From contig NZ_JAPELX010000001.1 of the NCBI RefSeq assembly GCF_026343335.1, positions 4,712,001-4,776,000 on the forward strand: a stretch of 64,000 bases of DNA, in the 5' to 3' direction. The notes beneath the pieces were generated by a model, which saw only the letters and a program-made list of their open reading frames with translations, was not told where the DNA came from and searched no databases. This DNA is from Streptomyces sp. NBC_00078. Its GTDB lineage: Bacteria; Actinomycetota; Actinomycetes; Streptomycetales; Streptomycetaceae. Below, one piece after another: positions 7,379 to 16,293 of this stretch (the stretch's first letter is position 1; each line of letters begins with the position of its first letter). The translations under genes and the position numbers were made by a program.

Positions 7379-8248
7379 TCAGGTCAGCAGCCCACGGGCG
7401 CGCAGCCAGGACCGGGCCGCCCGCGCGGGGGCCTCTCCGGCCTTCACGGAGGAAACGAGCTGCGCCAGTTGGCCGGTCGTGAGAACCGGGTTGAGGCGGG
7501 CCAGGGCCTTGGTGGCGACCGGGTCCGCGTCGGGGGCGGCGATGAGCGGGATGACGTGTTCGGGCGGGACGACACCCCTCGGATCGGCCAGCACGACCAG
7601 TCCGTCCCTGGTGAGGGCGGGGTCCGTGCCGCGCAGGACCTGCACGTCGGCGGTGGCCGAGGTGCCGGCGGGAGCGATGGTGACGCCGTACGCCTTCTTC
7701 AGGAACGCGGGCGGCGGGACGTCCGGGTCGCCGGACGCGGGACCCCCGAGGGTGAGGCGGCCGCCGGCCTTGCGGAGGTCGGCGAGGCTGTGCAGGCCGT
7801 GGCGCCGGGCCGTGGCCCGGGTGACCGCGAGGACGATCCCGCGCTCGGCCGCGGCCGGCGGCAGGGCCTCGATGCCCACGGGCAGCGCCATGCTCAGCGT
7901 CGCCGCCATGTTCCCGGGCAGGGCGCCCCCGCCCGGGAACGTGCGCAGCAGGGTGCTCTCGTACGCCGGCGCCAGGCCGAGCCTGCCCTCGACCACGGCC
8001 TCGGCGGTGGCGGAGGGCGAGGTGTAACCGGTGGCCGACACCCGCACCCGCTGCCCGGCGTGGGTGAGGAGTTCGCCGTAGAGCGCCGCCACCACCCGGC
8101 TCTCCGCCGAGCCGTCGGTGCCGATCACGGTCGGCCCCTGCTGGTCCGCGTGCTCGACGTCCGGACTCTGGGCCCTGCCCGCGCAGCCGGTCAGAAGGAA
8201 CAGTGCGGCGAGGGCGGTGGCAACGAGCGGGATCCGGGTTCCTGACAT
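7379..8248 (-). CDS. OpuBC/ProX-type substrate-binding lipoprotein
   Basis: About 289 residues. An N-terminal signal (ALAALFLLTGC) ends in a lipobox whose Cys would be lipidated, so the mature protein sits on the outer face of the membrane. The body has the periplasmic-binding layout of the glycine betaine/choline family: TVIGTDGSAESRVVAALYGE near the N-terminus, GLAPAYESTLL, and late segments such as LVVLADPRGVVPPEHVIPLI and LARLNPVLTTGQLAQL. No permease or ATPase gene is beside it, so it is an orphan receptor or uses subunits encoded elsewhere. The ATG at 8248 is preferred; a GTG at 8263 sits three bases after the preceding stop. It follows the secreted aerolysin-like gene and the STAND gene on the same strand with almost no gap, suggesting one transcript. 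Confidence 0.75.
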   Translation of the reverse strand: MSGTRIPLVATALAALFLLTGCAGRAQSPDVEHADQQGPTVIGTDGSAESRVVAALYGELLTHAGQRVRVSATGYTSPSATAEAVVEGRLGLAPAYESTLLRTFPGGGALPGNMAATLSMALPVGIEALPPAAAERGIVLAVTRATARRHGLHSLADLRKAGGRLTLGGPASGDPDVPPPAFLKKAYGVTIAPAGTSATADVQVLRGTDPALTRDGLVVLADPRGVVPPEHVIPLIAAPDADPVATKALARLNPVLTTGQLAQLVSSVKAGEAPARAARSWLRARGLLT

Positions 8249-8266
8249 CTCGGACGTCCGCACGGC

Positions 8267-8911
8267 TCAGCCGCAGTGGGCGGAGCGCTCACCCGAGGTC
8301 ATCTCGGCGTCCTTGAAGTTGATGAACCCCGTAGCGGGTTGGTCGTTGTTGAAGCCGGACGACTGGTAGTTGTTGATGTACCAGATGTAGTGGCCGTAGT
8401 AGCGGCTGCCGAAGTGGAGCTCGTACCAGCCCGTGGCCTGCTGCTTGGCGGTGCCGCGCTCGATCCAGCCCTTGCGGCCGGCCGGGATGTTGACCGTGTC
8501 GCTCTCGGTGTCGGTGTGCGAGGTCGTCCAGGTGTGGCCGTAGCTGGCCTCGACCTCGGCCTCGTAGACGGCCCAGAACTTGACCCCGACGGAGATCGAG
8601 ACTCCGACCGAGTTGGTGGAGGCGGTCGTGTCCGACCAGTCGATCCGGTGCTGGTTGGTCTGGCTCGCGCAGTTGAACGCGGTGGAGCCGACCTGGTGGG
8701 TCGGGCCGGTGTAGGTCCAATAGGAGGTGGGGTGGAACGTGCAGGAGTCCGCCCACGAGCACGCGTCCAGGAGCTGCTGGGTGGTGGGGCTGTCGTCGGC
8801 GGAGGCCTGGGGGGCCGCCATCAGCGAGGCGCCGAGGGCGAGGGCCCCGATGACCCCCGCCGTGCGGAACATGCGCTTACGGGAACCGGTCGTGCGTCGT
8901 GTGTAAGCCAT
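8267..8911 (-). CDS. Secreted protein with aerolysin/ETX-MTX2-like beta region
   Basis: A 214-residue protein with a clear Sec signal peptide (basic start, hydrophobic core ending MAAPQASADD, cleavage near residue 39). The mature part carries Cys residues in CSWADSCTF and FNCAS, then a long alternating polar/hydrophobic stretch (SVGVSISVGVKF, EAEVEASYGHTWTTS, then DTESDTVNIPAGRKGW) that reads like the amphipathic insertion hairpin and following strands of the aerolysin/epsilon-toxin fold. A final aromatic segment (SRYYGHYIWYINNYQ) could be a ligand surface. The pore-forming assignment is inferred from pattern only. The ATG at 8911 has GGAG six bases upstream, located inside the last codons of the STAND gene, whose stop ends three bases before it; the two are very likely coupled. 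Confidence 0.5.
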   Translation of the reverse strand: MAYTRRTTGSRKRMFRTAGVIGALALGASLMAAPQASADDSPTTQQLLDACSWADSCTFHPTSYWTYTGPTHQVGSTAFNCASQTNQHRIDWSDTTASTNSVGVSISVGVKFWAVYEAEVEASYGHTWTTSHTDTESDTVNIPAGRKGWIERGTAKQQATGWYELHFGSRYYGHYIWYINNYQSSGFNNDQPATGFINFKDAEMTSGERSAHCG

Positions 8912-8914
8912 CGA

Positions 8915-11900
8915 TCACTCCAGATCGGGATGGATTCCGACGGGAGGGGCCGCCGGGCACGAACCACTCTCGGAGCCGCAGATTTGTTGATCAATGCAGG
9001 TCAGAGCCGTAGACAACTCTTTGGGGGCGGACAGAGGGAGTTGTGATCCCGTGCTCATCTCCCGTTCATGGGGGAGGACGCGGAGGCCCGGTGACCGCTC
9101 GAAGCAGTGCGTCAGCGGTCGGTGCTCCGTGATGTGCCGCGGTGATGCGGACCAGGGGTGGAGCTGGGGGGTGGCCCTGGACGGCGTTCCGGAGGGCCGG
9201 GCGATCGGGTGCCCGCCATGGGCTCCGGTCTCTCGCGGTGCCCGCCGGGCGGGAGTTGCGGGCATCGGTGTGCCGGTCCGTGCGGACCCCGACATGCCCG
9301 GCTCCTGCGTCCGCACGGGTGCCGGTGCCGGGTCGGAGTCCGTCGCCGGGCCGGTGGCGGGCAGGTCGCAGAGGTTGCGGTAGGGCACGTCGGGAAGGTA
9401 GGTGCGCCATTCGGTGCCGGAGAGGTCGCGTCCGGCCCGGGCGCAGAGCCGGGTGGCGACCTGCGCGGGGGCGATGGCGTGCCGCTGGAGGGGGACGTGG
9501 CCGCCGCCGGCGTACAGGGAGCCCCCGTCCGCGCTGAAGGCGAGGGAGCGGATCGTGTCACCCGGGGTGTCGAGGCCGCCGCCGAGGGGCTGCCGGGCGG
9601 CGAGGTCCCAGAGCCGGAGGGCGCCGGAGCCGTATCCCACCGCGAGGGCACGGCCGTCGGGGCTGAAGGCGAGGGCGGTGACAGGGGAGCCGAGGGCTCC
9701 GGCGGGGGCCGGGACGACGGCCTCCCGTTGCCGTTCGCGGCGGCCGCGCCAGACGGTGACACCGCCGGAGGGGCCGCCGACGGCCAGGCGGATGCCGTCG
9801 GGGCCGAGCGCGAGGACCTCCGCGCCGCCGAGCGGCACACCGGCGTGCAGTCCGAAGGGCAGGGCCGCGGCCGGGCCGGTGAAACCGGCGGCCAGGACGG
9901 ACTTCACCGCCGCGGCCAGGGCGCCGGTGCGCGTACCCCGGGCGGTGTTCCACACCTCACCGGTGAGCGAGCCGGTGGCCGTGGCCCGGGTGAGCAGGAG
10001 TTCCCGGCCGCCGGCGGTGAGCGCGATCGAGCGCACCTCCGGGGCGGACGGCTCCGCGGCCAGGCCGAGTTCGGCCTGTCTGTGACGGCCCGGCACGTCC
10101 CAGACCACGATCCGGGTGGCGGGCGCCTTCCGGGCGGACGGGCCGCCGATGTCGTACGACGGGACGGTGACGCCGTAGGAGAAGAACCGCCCGTCGGGGC
10201 TGAAGGCCATAAGCGGCCGCCCGTTCCCCGCCGGGGGAAGCCGGGCGAGGACCCGGCCGGTACCGGTGTCCCGGAGCTGGAAGCGGTAACCCCCTCCGTC
10301 GCGCTGGGCGGTGGCCAGCAGGCGGCCGTCGGGGCTGAGCAACTCACCGTCGAGCCGCCGGTCCTGCCACGCGGGGGTGAGCGGGGTCGAGAGGTCGAGC
10401 GTATGGACCGTGCTTCCGGCGAGGTAGCGCAGGGTCGGGGAGCCGGGGTCCCAGGCGAGGGCGGTGACGGGCCCGTCGGCCAGGGGCCGGCCGAACACGG
10501 GCGCGTGCGGCGCCGTGAGCCGCCATACGGTCACCTCGCTCTGCCCGGCGACCGCGAGGAACCGTCCGTCGGGAGTGAAGGCGAGGGAGCGGCCGTCCGG
10601 CCGGGCGAGGTCGGCGAGTTGCCGCCCCGAGGCGAGGTCCCAGACGCGTACGCCGGTATCCGTGACAGCGGCGAGTCGCGTCCCCCCGCTGTCGAACGCG
10701 AGAGACGAGCAGTCCACCGACGACGAGCTCCGCCAGGCCCCCCGCAGGGTGTGCCGACGCACGAGATCCCGCACCGCGAGCAGCCGGCCCCGCGCGCACA
10801 CGGCGGCCAGCCGGGCCCCCGCACTCGGCACGACGGCATCGGCCGCGGCCGTCTCGAACAGCAGCCGGTCGTCGGCGAAGGCACGCAACTGGGTCGTGGA
10901 ACCAGGGCCGTTCACGACGTAGCCGCTCCCGGCGGAGCGCAGACCGAAGCCCTGGCCGGCACCAGAGCCGCTGTCGCCGAGACCCGCGCGATCCGTGTCG
11001 GCCCCCGCACTACCGCCGGCCTCCGCGCCGTGGCCCCCATCCCTCGCGTCACTCCCACCGGCCCCCGCGCCGTCACCACTGCCCCCGGTGAGCCCCTCGT
11101 CGCCCCCCTGCCCCACAGGCAGACGCCACAACTGTTGCCCGCCCTCCCCGCCCAGCACGAGGGTCTCCCCGTCAGGGCTGACCGCGCTCACCGGTGCGTC
11201 CGGCAGCCGCCCTGATCCGATGCGCCGGTGTGTGCCCACGTCCCAGGCCTCCCAGAGGCCGCCGCCCACGTCGAGCAGGGTGTGGCCGGAGGAGGTGAGG
11301 AAGTACCGGGAGCCGTTGCTCTGCCGGGGGTCGGTGAAGGCGTCCCGCTCGGGTTCGGACAGGGCGTCGTACAACGCGGCGCGGCTCTCGGGCAGCGGGG
11401 CCAGCCGCCAGGCGGCGATGCTGAGCAGGGTCCGGGTGCGGGGGTCGGCGGCCCCCCGGGGGTCGGCGAGGCCGGCCGCGAGGCGGGCCCCGGCGAGGGC
11501 CCGTTCCCCGTCGGCCACGCCCCGCTCGTGCCACGCGATCTGCCCGGCGACCAGCGCTCCACCGAGAACGCAGGACAGCGCGACGGCCAACATCCGTATC
11601 CGGCGCCGCATCCGGGCGGCCGTCCAGCGTTCCATGAACTCGGCGACGCGGGAGGCGCTGAGGAAGGCCCGCTCGCGCGCGGTGAGGTCGTCCTCGTGCG
11701 TGCCGCGGGTGAACAGCGCGTCGGCCACCGCGAGATGGACACCCCGGTACAAGGCGCCGGGGTCACGGTCGCGCTCCTGCCAGAGGCGGGCGGACTCGGC
11801 GAGGTGCCGGTGCAGGCGTAGCCGCTCGCGGTTCTCCTCGATCCACGCCCGGAGCCGGGGCCAGCCGGTGATCAGGGCCTCGTGGGCGAGCTCGACGCTC

Positions 11901-13165
11901 TCCTCGCCGAGGGTGACGAGCCGGGCGCACGCGAGGCGTTCGAGGACGACGGGCACCTCGGGGTCCGGCCACTCGCGCAGATCGGCGCGGCGAACCGGGC
12001 GACCGCTGTCGGGGCCGCCGTCACCGGGGGCGACGAGCGTCAGCAGGAGCCGCCGGGCAGTGTCGGCCTGGCCGACGGAGAACCGGCCGTACACTTCCTC
12101 GGCCGCCGCGGCGATCGCCCCGTGGACGCCGCCGGCCGTCTCGTAGCCGGCCAGGGTGAGCACTCCGCTGCGTCTGCGCCGCCAGGTCTCCTGCAGGGCG
12201 TGCGACACCATCGGCAGGGCGCCGGGCCGGTCGGCGGCCTCCTCGACGATCCGTGCGGTGAGTTCCCGCTCCACCCGCAGGCCGACCGCAGTGGCCGGTC
12301 GGACGACGGCGTCCCGCAGTTCCTCCCGGTTCATGGCGGTGACGGTCAGGGTGGCGTCGCACAGGGCCTCCGCCAGCCCGGGGTGCTCGACGCACCGGTC
12401 GTGGTAGCCGCTGCCCACGGCGACGACCACCCGCAGGTTGGCGTCCGGCTCCCTGGCGGCCAGCAACTGCTCGACGAACCGCCACCGTTCGGTCCGGTCC
12501 CGGCAGAGCGTGAAGATCTCCTCGAACTGGTCCACCACGACCACGCGATGCGGCCCGTCCCGCCCGGGCGCCAGCATCCCTCCGTGGGTGGCCGCGGGCC
12601 GAGCGCCCGGCGTGATCAGCCGCACCTCCGCACCGCAGCCCATCTCCTGGACCAGGGTCTCGAGCCGGGGCGTCACCCCGGCCCGCAACAGGGAGGACTT
12701 GCCGCTGCCGGAAGCGCCGACCAGCGCCGCGAACCGGTGCTCCCGCATCAGCCGCACCGCGTCCTCGGACAGTCGGGCCCGCCCGAAGAACAGCTCCCGG
12801 TCCCCCGGTTCGAACCGCGCCAGCCCCTGGTAGGGCGACTCCCCCTCCGCCGGGCAGTACGGCACCGTCTCCTCGGCCGCCGCCCGCAACCGCCTTTCCC
12901 ACACGCCGGGTTCGGCACCGCACGCCCGCGCGTACGCCCGCACCACCACCGCCGACGGCAACCGCTCCCCCGACGCGGCCCGCGACAGCGCGGCCACCGA
13001 GACACCGGCAAGCTCCGCCATCGCCCTGTACGAGGGGGACCCGGCGGCCTCGCGCAGTGACCGCAGCTCATGGGCGAAACACTGCACGGGCCCCGCATCG
13101 GGATCGAGGGGGCGTTCGGGCCGACCGGGCCGACGGCTGCTCTGTTTCAAGGTGTTCACTTCCAC
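8915..13165 (-). CDS. Giant HTH - STAND NTPase - transmembrane - WD40 protein (paralog 1)
   Basis: About 1,416 residues. Order: helix-turn-helix (about 30-98, with ASGERLPSAVVVRAYARACG), nSTAND1-type NTPase with P-loop GASGSGKS (150-157) and Walker B VVVVDQFEE (208-216), helical arm region, one membrane helix (about 523-545), then a WD40 propeller (about 600-1290) whose blades show DGRFLAVAG, DGRALAVGYGSGALRLWDL and similar. Such proteins are thought to be oligomerising sensors in signalling or conflict systems. Two oddities: where the paralog at 25307 has the conserved RADF-type motif (VAVRADFY), this one reads VAVGSGYHDR; and after the usual propeller end (PDVPYRNLC) it runs on for about 130 low-complexity residues to a stop against the next gene. 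The start is uncertain: GTG 13165, GTG 13159 or TTG 13150. It heads a tight three-gene unit with the secreted and lipoprotein genes. Confidence 0.85.
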   Translation of the reverse strand: MEVNTLKQSSRRPGRPERPLDPDAGPVQCFAHELRSLREAAGSPSYRAMAELAGVSVAALSRAASGERLPSAVVVRAYARACGAEPGVWERRLRAAAEETVPYCPAEGESPYQGLARFEPGDRELFFGRARLSEDAVRLMREHRFAALVGASGSGKSSLLRAGVTPRLETLVQEMGCGAEVRLITPGARPAATHGGMLAPGRDGPHRVVVVDQFEEIFTLCRDRTERWRFVEQLLAAREPDANLRVVVAVGSGYHDRCVEHPGLAEALCDATLTVTAMNREELRDAVVRPATAVGLRVERELTARIVEEAADRPGALPMVSHALQETWRRRRSGVLTLAGYETAGGVHGAIAAAAEEVYGRFSVGQADTARRLLLTLVAPGDGGPDSGRPVRRADLREWPDPEVPVVLERLACARLVTLGEESVELAHEALITGWPRLRAWIEENRERLRLHRHLAESARLWQERDRDPGALYRGVHLAVADALFTRGTHEDDLTARERAFLSASRVAEFMERWTAARMRRRIRMLAVALSCVLGGALVAGQIAWHERGVADGERALAGARLAAGLADPRGAADPRTRTLLSIAAWRLAPLPESRAALYDALSEPERDAFTDPRQSNGSRYFLTSSGHTLLDVGGGLWEAWDVGTHRRIGSGRLPDAPVSAVSPDGETLVLGGEGGQQLWRLPVGQGGDEGLTGGSGDGAGAGGSDARDGGHGAEAGGSAGADTDRAGLGDSGSGAGQGFGLRSAGSGYVVNGPGSTTQLRAFADDRLLFETAAADAVVPSAGARLAAVCARGRLLAVRDLVRRHTLRGAWRSSSSVDCSSLAFDSGGTRLAAVTDTGVRVWDLASGRQLADLARPDGRSLAFTPDGRFLAVAGQSEVTVWRLTAPHAPVFGRPLADGPVTALAWDPGSPTLRYLAGSTVHTLDLSTPLTPAWQDRRLDGELLSPDGRLLATAQRDGGGYRFQLRDTGTGRVLARLPPAGNGRPLMAFSPDGRFFSYGVTVPSYDIGGPSARKAPATRIVVWDVPGRHRQAELGLAAEPSAPEVRSIALTAGGRELLLTRATATGSLTGEVWNTARGTRTGALAAAVKSVLAAGFTGPAAALPFGLHAGVPLGGAEVLALGPDGIRLAVGGPSGGVTVWRGRRERQREAVVPAPAGALGSPVTALAFSPDGRALAVGYGSGALRLWDLAARQPLGGGLDTPGDTIRSLAFSADGGSLYAGGGHVPLQRHAIAPAQVATRLCARAGRDLSGTEWRTYLPDVPYRNLCDLPATGPATDSDPAPAPVRTQEPGMSGSARTGTPMPATPARRAPRETGAHGGHPIARPSGTPSRATPQLHPWSASPRHITEHRPLTHCFERSPGLRVLPHEREMSTGSQLPLSAPKELSTALTCIDQQICGSESGSCPAAPPVGIHPDLE

Positions 13166-13323
13166 AACGGGAGGGGGTGACCAAAGGAGGGCACAACCTC
13201 ACGACACTGTGGGCAGCACATGGATTATGCGAGTATCACACGACATTTTGAACCTCCAGGGTTTGCCGCAGCGAGTCTCGCGCGCGTAGGCCCGTGTCGA
13301 CTTCCCGTGCCGCCGTTCCTTGA

Positions 13324-14283
13324 CTAAGGGAGGGCCGGTACCGGGGACCGCATGCCCGGCGCACCCCCCGCACCCTCCCCTTCCAGCCACTCCCGATACG
13401 CCGGTGCCTGGTGGGCCGAGTCCCAGTACGCCTCCTCCAGTGCGGGCAGTGCGCCGTCCAGGTCCGTCTCCGTGCGGGCCGCCAGCAGCAGGCGTACGCC
13501 GAGCGGGTCGCCCTGGAGGCGGCGTACCGCCATGTCGGGGTGGGAGAGGGCGGTCGGCTGGCAGACGGTGACGACCTCGCCGGTCGCGACCAGCGCGGCG
13601 GCCGTGTGGTAGTCGCCGTGCAGGACGTGCGGGTTGATGCCCGCCCCGCGGAACATGCGCTGCACGGCGTCCCACTCGCCGTCCACCGTGGGGTCGATCA
13701 TCCAGCGGTCGCCGGCCAGTTCGCCGACGTCGACCACGGGGTGCGCGGTCGCCGGGTGGTCGGCCGACAAGTACACGAACTGCGGTTCGCGTTCCATCAG
13801 GGTGCGCAGCCGCAGGCCCTCGGGGATGCGCAGGGGGCTGCCGTCGACCTCGTGCACGAAGGCGACGTCGAGCTGGCCGTCGGCGACCATGCGCAGCAGG
13901 GCGTTCGGGGAGACGTTCATGTGGAGGGTGGGGTCCTGGCCGCGGGCGCGCAGCCGGCGCAGCCAGCCCGCCAGGGCCTTGCTCGCGGTGGAGCCGACGC
14001 GTAGCTCGGGACCGCCCGTCGCGGCGGCCCGTGCCTCGCTCACCAGGGAGCGCATCTCGGCCACCAGAGGGCGGGCGCGGCTCAGCACCAGGCTGCCCAG
14101 CGGGGTGGGCCGGCAGCCGGTGCGGGCGCGGACGAACAGCGCGCCGCCCAGCTCCTGCTCGATACGGCGCAGTTGCGTGCTCAACGACGGCTGGGCAACG
14201 CCCAGTTGACGCGCGGCGCGGTGCAGACTGCCGGTGTCGGCTATGGCGCACAGCGCGCGGAGGTGTCGCACCTCGAGGTCCAT
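13324..14283 (-). CDS. LysR-family regulator beside snapalysin
   Basis: About 319 residues from the ATG at 14283. An N-terminal winged helix-turn-helix (MDLEVRHLRALCAIADTGSL, then HRAARQLGVAQPSLSTQLRR) precedes a LysR effector domain (LRVGSTASKAL to the C-terminus). It is divergent from the snapalysin gene at 14491, the arrangement long known in Streptomyces, where the LysR protein (MprR/SnpR) activates the small neutral protease gene. Longer in-frame extensions to 14343 exist but lack homology. The intergenic 14284-14490 holds inverted repeats suitable for its binding. Confidence 0.85.
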   Translation of the reverse strand: MDLEVRHLRALCAIADTGSLHRAARQLGVAQPSLSTQLRRIEQELGGALFVRARTGCRPTPLGSLVLSRARPLVAEMRSLVSEARAAATGGPELRVGSTASKALAGWLRRLRARGQDPTLHMNVSPNALLRMVADGQLDVAFVHEVDGSPLRIPEGLRLRTLMEREPQFVYLSADHPATAHPVVDVGELAGDRWMIDPTVDGEWDAVQRMFRGAGINPHVLHGDYHTAAALVATGEVVTVCQPTALSHPDMAVRRLQGDPLGVRLLLAARTETDLDGALPALEEAYWDSAHQAPAYREWLEGEGAGGAPGMRSPVPALP

Positions 14284-14342
14284 GCTCTCGGAGCGTAAAG
14301 CGGAATCAAAAGTTTCACCAGACGCACAAACCCCGCCCGACA

Positions 14343-14407
14343 CACCCGAATTGGGTGTTCGAAGAAATCCGCGCGATCGGCGATAGGGGCGATAGGGGCG
14401 TGCTATC
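14343..14407. promoter_or_regulatory. Inverted and direct repeats in the LysR/snapalysin divergent region
   Basis: CACCC-N5-GGGTG lies at 14343-14357. Two tandem GATAGGGGC units lie at 14382-14399, and the second forms GATAG-N7-CTATC at 14391-14407, a 17-bp partial palindrome of LysR-site size. It is about 85 bases before the snapalysin start, where an activator would be expected. Binding is inferred. Confidence 0.45.
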
Positions 14408-14490
14408 GGCGGTTGCCATCATCACAGTGATTCCACAGGCGCCGAAACTCACCGATGACGACTGACTCACCCCCCACCTAGGAGTCATCG

Positions 14491-15156
14491 ATGCGCAAGC
14501 GCACGTCCATGTCCACGTCCACTCTCACGGCGGCGGTCGGCCTCAGCCTCGCCGCCCTCGGTCTCGGCGCGGCGGTGCCCGCCGCCGCTGCCCCGGCTCC
14601 CACCTCGTACTCCGGATACATCGGGTCTCCTGCCGAGGCCAAGGCAAACCAGGCGTTCTTCCAGGCGGTCGTCAGGTCCGTCGCCGAGAAGCGCGCCGCC
14701 CACCCGAGCAGCGCGGCGGCCGTCACGGTCGTCTACAACGCCTCGGGAGCGCCGACGTTCAGCGCTCAGATAGCCCGCAGCGCCCAGATATGGAACAGCT
14801 CGGTGTCGAACGTGAAGCTCCAGTCGGGCTCGAACGCCGACTTCAGCTACCGCGAGGGCAACGACTCCCGCGGTTCGTACGCCTCGACCGACGGCCACGG
14901 CGGCGGCTACGTCTTCCTCGACTACGCGCAGAACCAGGAGTACGACTCCACGCGCGTCACCGCCCACGAGACCGGCCACGTCCTCGGTCTGCCCGACCAC
15001 TACGAAGGCCCGTGCAGCGAGCTGATGTCGGGCGGCGGCCCCGGCCCGTCCTGCACGAACTCCAGCCCGGACGCCAACGAGCGAGCCCGCGTCAACCAGC
15101 TGTGGGCCGGCGGCTTCCAGGCGGCCCTCGACAAGGCGCTGCACAAGTCCCGCTAG
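14491..15156 (+). CDS. snpA: Snapalysin (small neutral metalloprotease, peptidase M7)
   Basis: A 221-residue secreted zinc protease. The signal peptide covers about residues 1-34 (ending AAVPAAAAPAP), followed by a short propeptide. The zinc motif is VTAHETGHVLGLPDH, matching HEXXHXXGXXD with the third ligand Asp typical of M7. Two Cys pairs flank the active region (GPCSELMSGG, GPSCTNS). The length is that of the known Streptomyces snapalysins. The ATG at 14491 is preceded by TAGGAG eight bases upstream. Expression is expected to need the divergent LysR activator. It acts outside the cell on milk-type and other protein substrates. Confidence 0.95.
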   Translation: MRKRTSMSTSTLTAAVGLSLAALGLGAAVPAAAAPAPTSYSGYIGSPAEAKANQAFFQAVVRSVAEKRAAHPSSAAAVTVVYNASGAPTFSAQIARSAQIWNSSVSNVKLQSGSNADFSYREGNDSRGSYASTDGHGGGYVFLDYAQNQEYDSTRVTAHETGHVLGLPDHYEGPCSELMSGGGPGPSCTNSSPDANERARVNQLWAGGFQAALDKALHKSR

Positions 15157-15186
15157 GCACTCCCCCCGGACGCCACCCCCCACATG

Positions 15187-15219
15187 GTGCGGCCGCCCTC
15201 CTGCACGGGGCGGCCGCAC
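15187..15219. terminator. Hairpin between snapalysin and the convergent phosphodiesterase-type gene
   Basis: Twelve-base-pair perfect arms GTGCGGCCGCCC and GGGCGGCCGCAC around a nine-base loop. It lies 31 bases after the snapalysin stop and 48 bases from the end of the convergent gene, so it can serve both. There is no T-run, as is usual in Streptomyces. Confidence 0.7.
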
Positions 15220-15266
15220 TCGTCCGTTCCGGCGACGACCCCAGTGCCCCGGCCGCAGTGCCGGCC

Positions 15267-16289
15267 TCAGCGCGGGCGCTGGTGGAGTGTGATGTCCACC
15301 AGCAGCGCACGGTGGTCGGATTCGGCCACGCCCACGAAACGGGCGCTGCTCGCGGAGAAGTCCCGGGAGACCAGTACGTGGTCGATCTGGGCGCCGAACG
15401 TCGGCGCGGTGCGGGCGGGCCAGCTGGGCGTGCGGTCGTGGCCCGCGAGCCGGGCGGCGTCGCGCATGCCGGTGTCGAGGATGCGGCGGAAGGCGGCGTG
15501 GTCCTGGGAGGCGTTGAAGTCGCCGGCCAGGACCATGGGCGTGCGGGTGGCGGCGGCCGTGTCCCGCAGCCGCCCGAGTTCCCGGCGCCAGAGGCCGACC
15601 TGGCCGGGCAACGGCGGCATGGGGTGCGCCAGTTGGAGGCGTACGGCATGGCCGCGCACGTCGGCGACGGCGCCGGGCATGCCCATGGTGCCGGGCACTT
15701 CCGCCGTGCCCCTGAGCGGGAAGCGGCTGAGGATGACCGACCCCTCGGAGCCGCCGGCCGCCACAGCCTGCCGGTAGGGGTAGTCGGCGCCGAACTCCTG
15801 CTTCAGCCGGGCCTGACAGGTGTACTCGCACTCCTCCACGAACACGATGTCCGGCCTGTGGGCGCGGATCACGGGGACGAGGGAGGCGGTGCCGCGTCCG
15901 AACTCGACGTTCGAGGTCAGCACCTTGATCTCGGAGAGCGGAGTGCCGCCGGGATCGTCCGTCTTCCCGTACGGCTCGATGAACCAGGCCAGCAGTCCGA
16001 GGACGACGAGCGACCACACCATCCCCAGCCGCCAGCGGGCGAGCAGCGCGAGCAGGAGGGCGCATCCGGCCGGGGCGAGGAGCCAGGGCAGAAAGGCCAG
16101 GACCTGGGGGACCGGGGTGATGCCGTCGCTGTCGGCGACCCGGCAGCCGACCACGACACTCACACCGGCCAGAAGCAGTCCGCAGAGCACGGCGCCGAAC
16201 CTCCGCGGACCCGTGGCCCCCGGACCCCCGCTGCGGCCCTCCTCGGGCCTTGCCCCCGTGCGCCGGACGGGCTGAATGGTCACCGACAC
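15267..16289 (-). CDS. Membrane-anchored endonuclease/exonuclease/phosphatase-family protein
   Basis: About 340 residues. Three hydrophobic segments occupy residues about 25-105 (FGAVLCGLLLAGVSVVVG, AFLPWLLAPAGCALLLAL, VWSLVVLGLLAWF). The EEP domain follows with VLTSNVEFG, the metal-binding Glu in FVEECEY, AGDFNAS, QIDHVLVS and the final SDHRALLVD, so the catalytic set is complete and probably faces outward. Substrates in this family range from nucleic acids to phospholipids and inositol phosphates and cannot be chosen here. The GTG at 16289 begins five bases after the stop of the alpha/beta hydrolase gene, so the two are likely co-transcribed; longer starts to 16394 would overlap that gene. 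Confidence 0.8.
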   Translation of the reverse strand: MSVTIQPVRRTGARPEEGRSGGPGATGPRRFGAVLCGLLLAGVSVVVGCRVADSDGITPVPQVLAFLPWLLAPAGCALLLALLARWRLGMVWSLVVLGLLAWFIEPYGKTDDPGGTPLSEIKVLTSNVEFGRGTASLVPVIRAHRPDIVFVEECEYTCQARLKQEFGADYPYRQAVAAGGSEGSVILSRFPLRGTAEVPGTMGMPGAVADVRGHAVRLQLAHPMPPLPGQVGLWRRELGRLRDTAAATRTPMVLAGDFNASQDHAAFRRILDTGMRDAARLAGHDRTPSWPARTAPTFGAQIDHVLVSRDFSASSARFVGVAESDHRALLVDITLHQRPR

Positions 16290-16293
16290 GACA

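Noticed and set aside
9158..11215. Long plus-strand open frame opposite the STAND gene
   Set aside because: Antisense to WD40 coding sequence, Gly/Arg/Ala-rich, no family.
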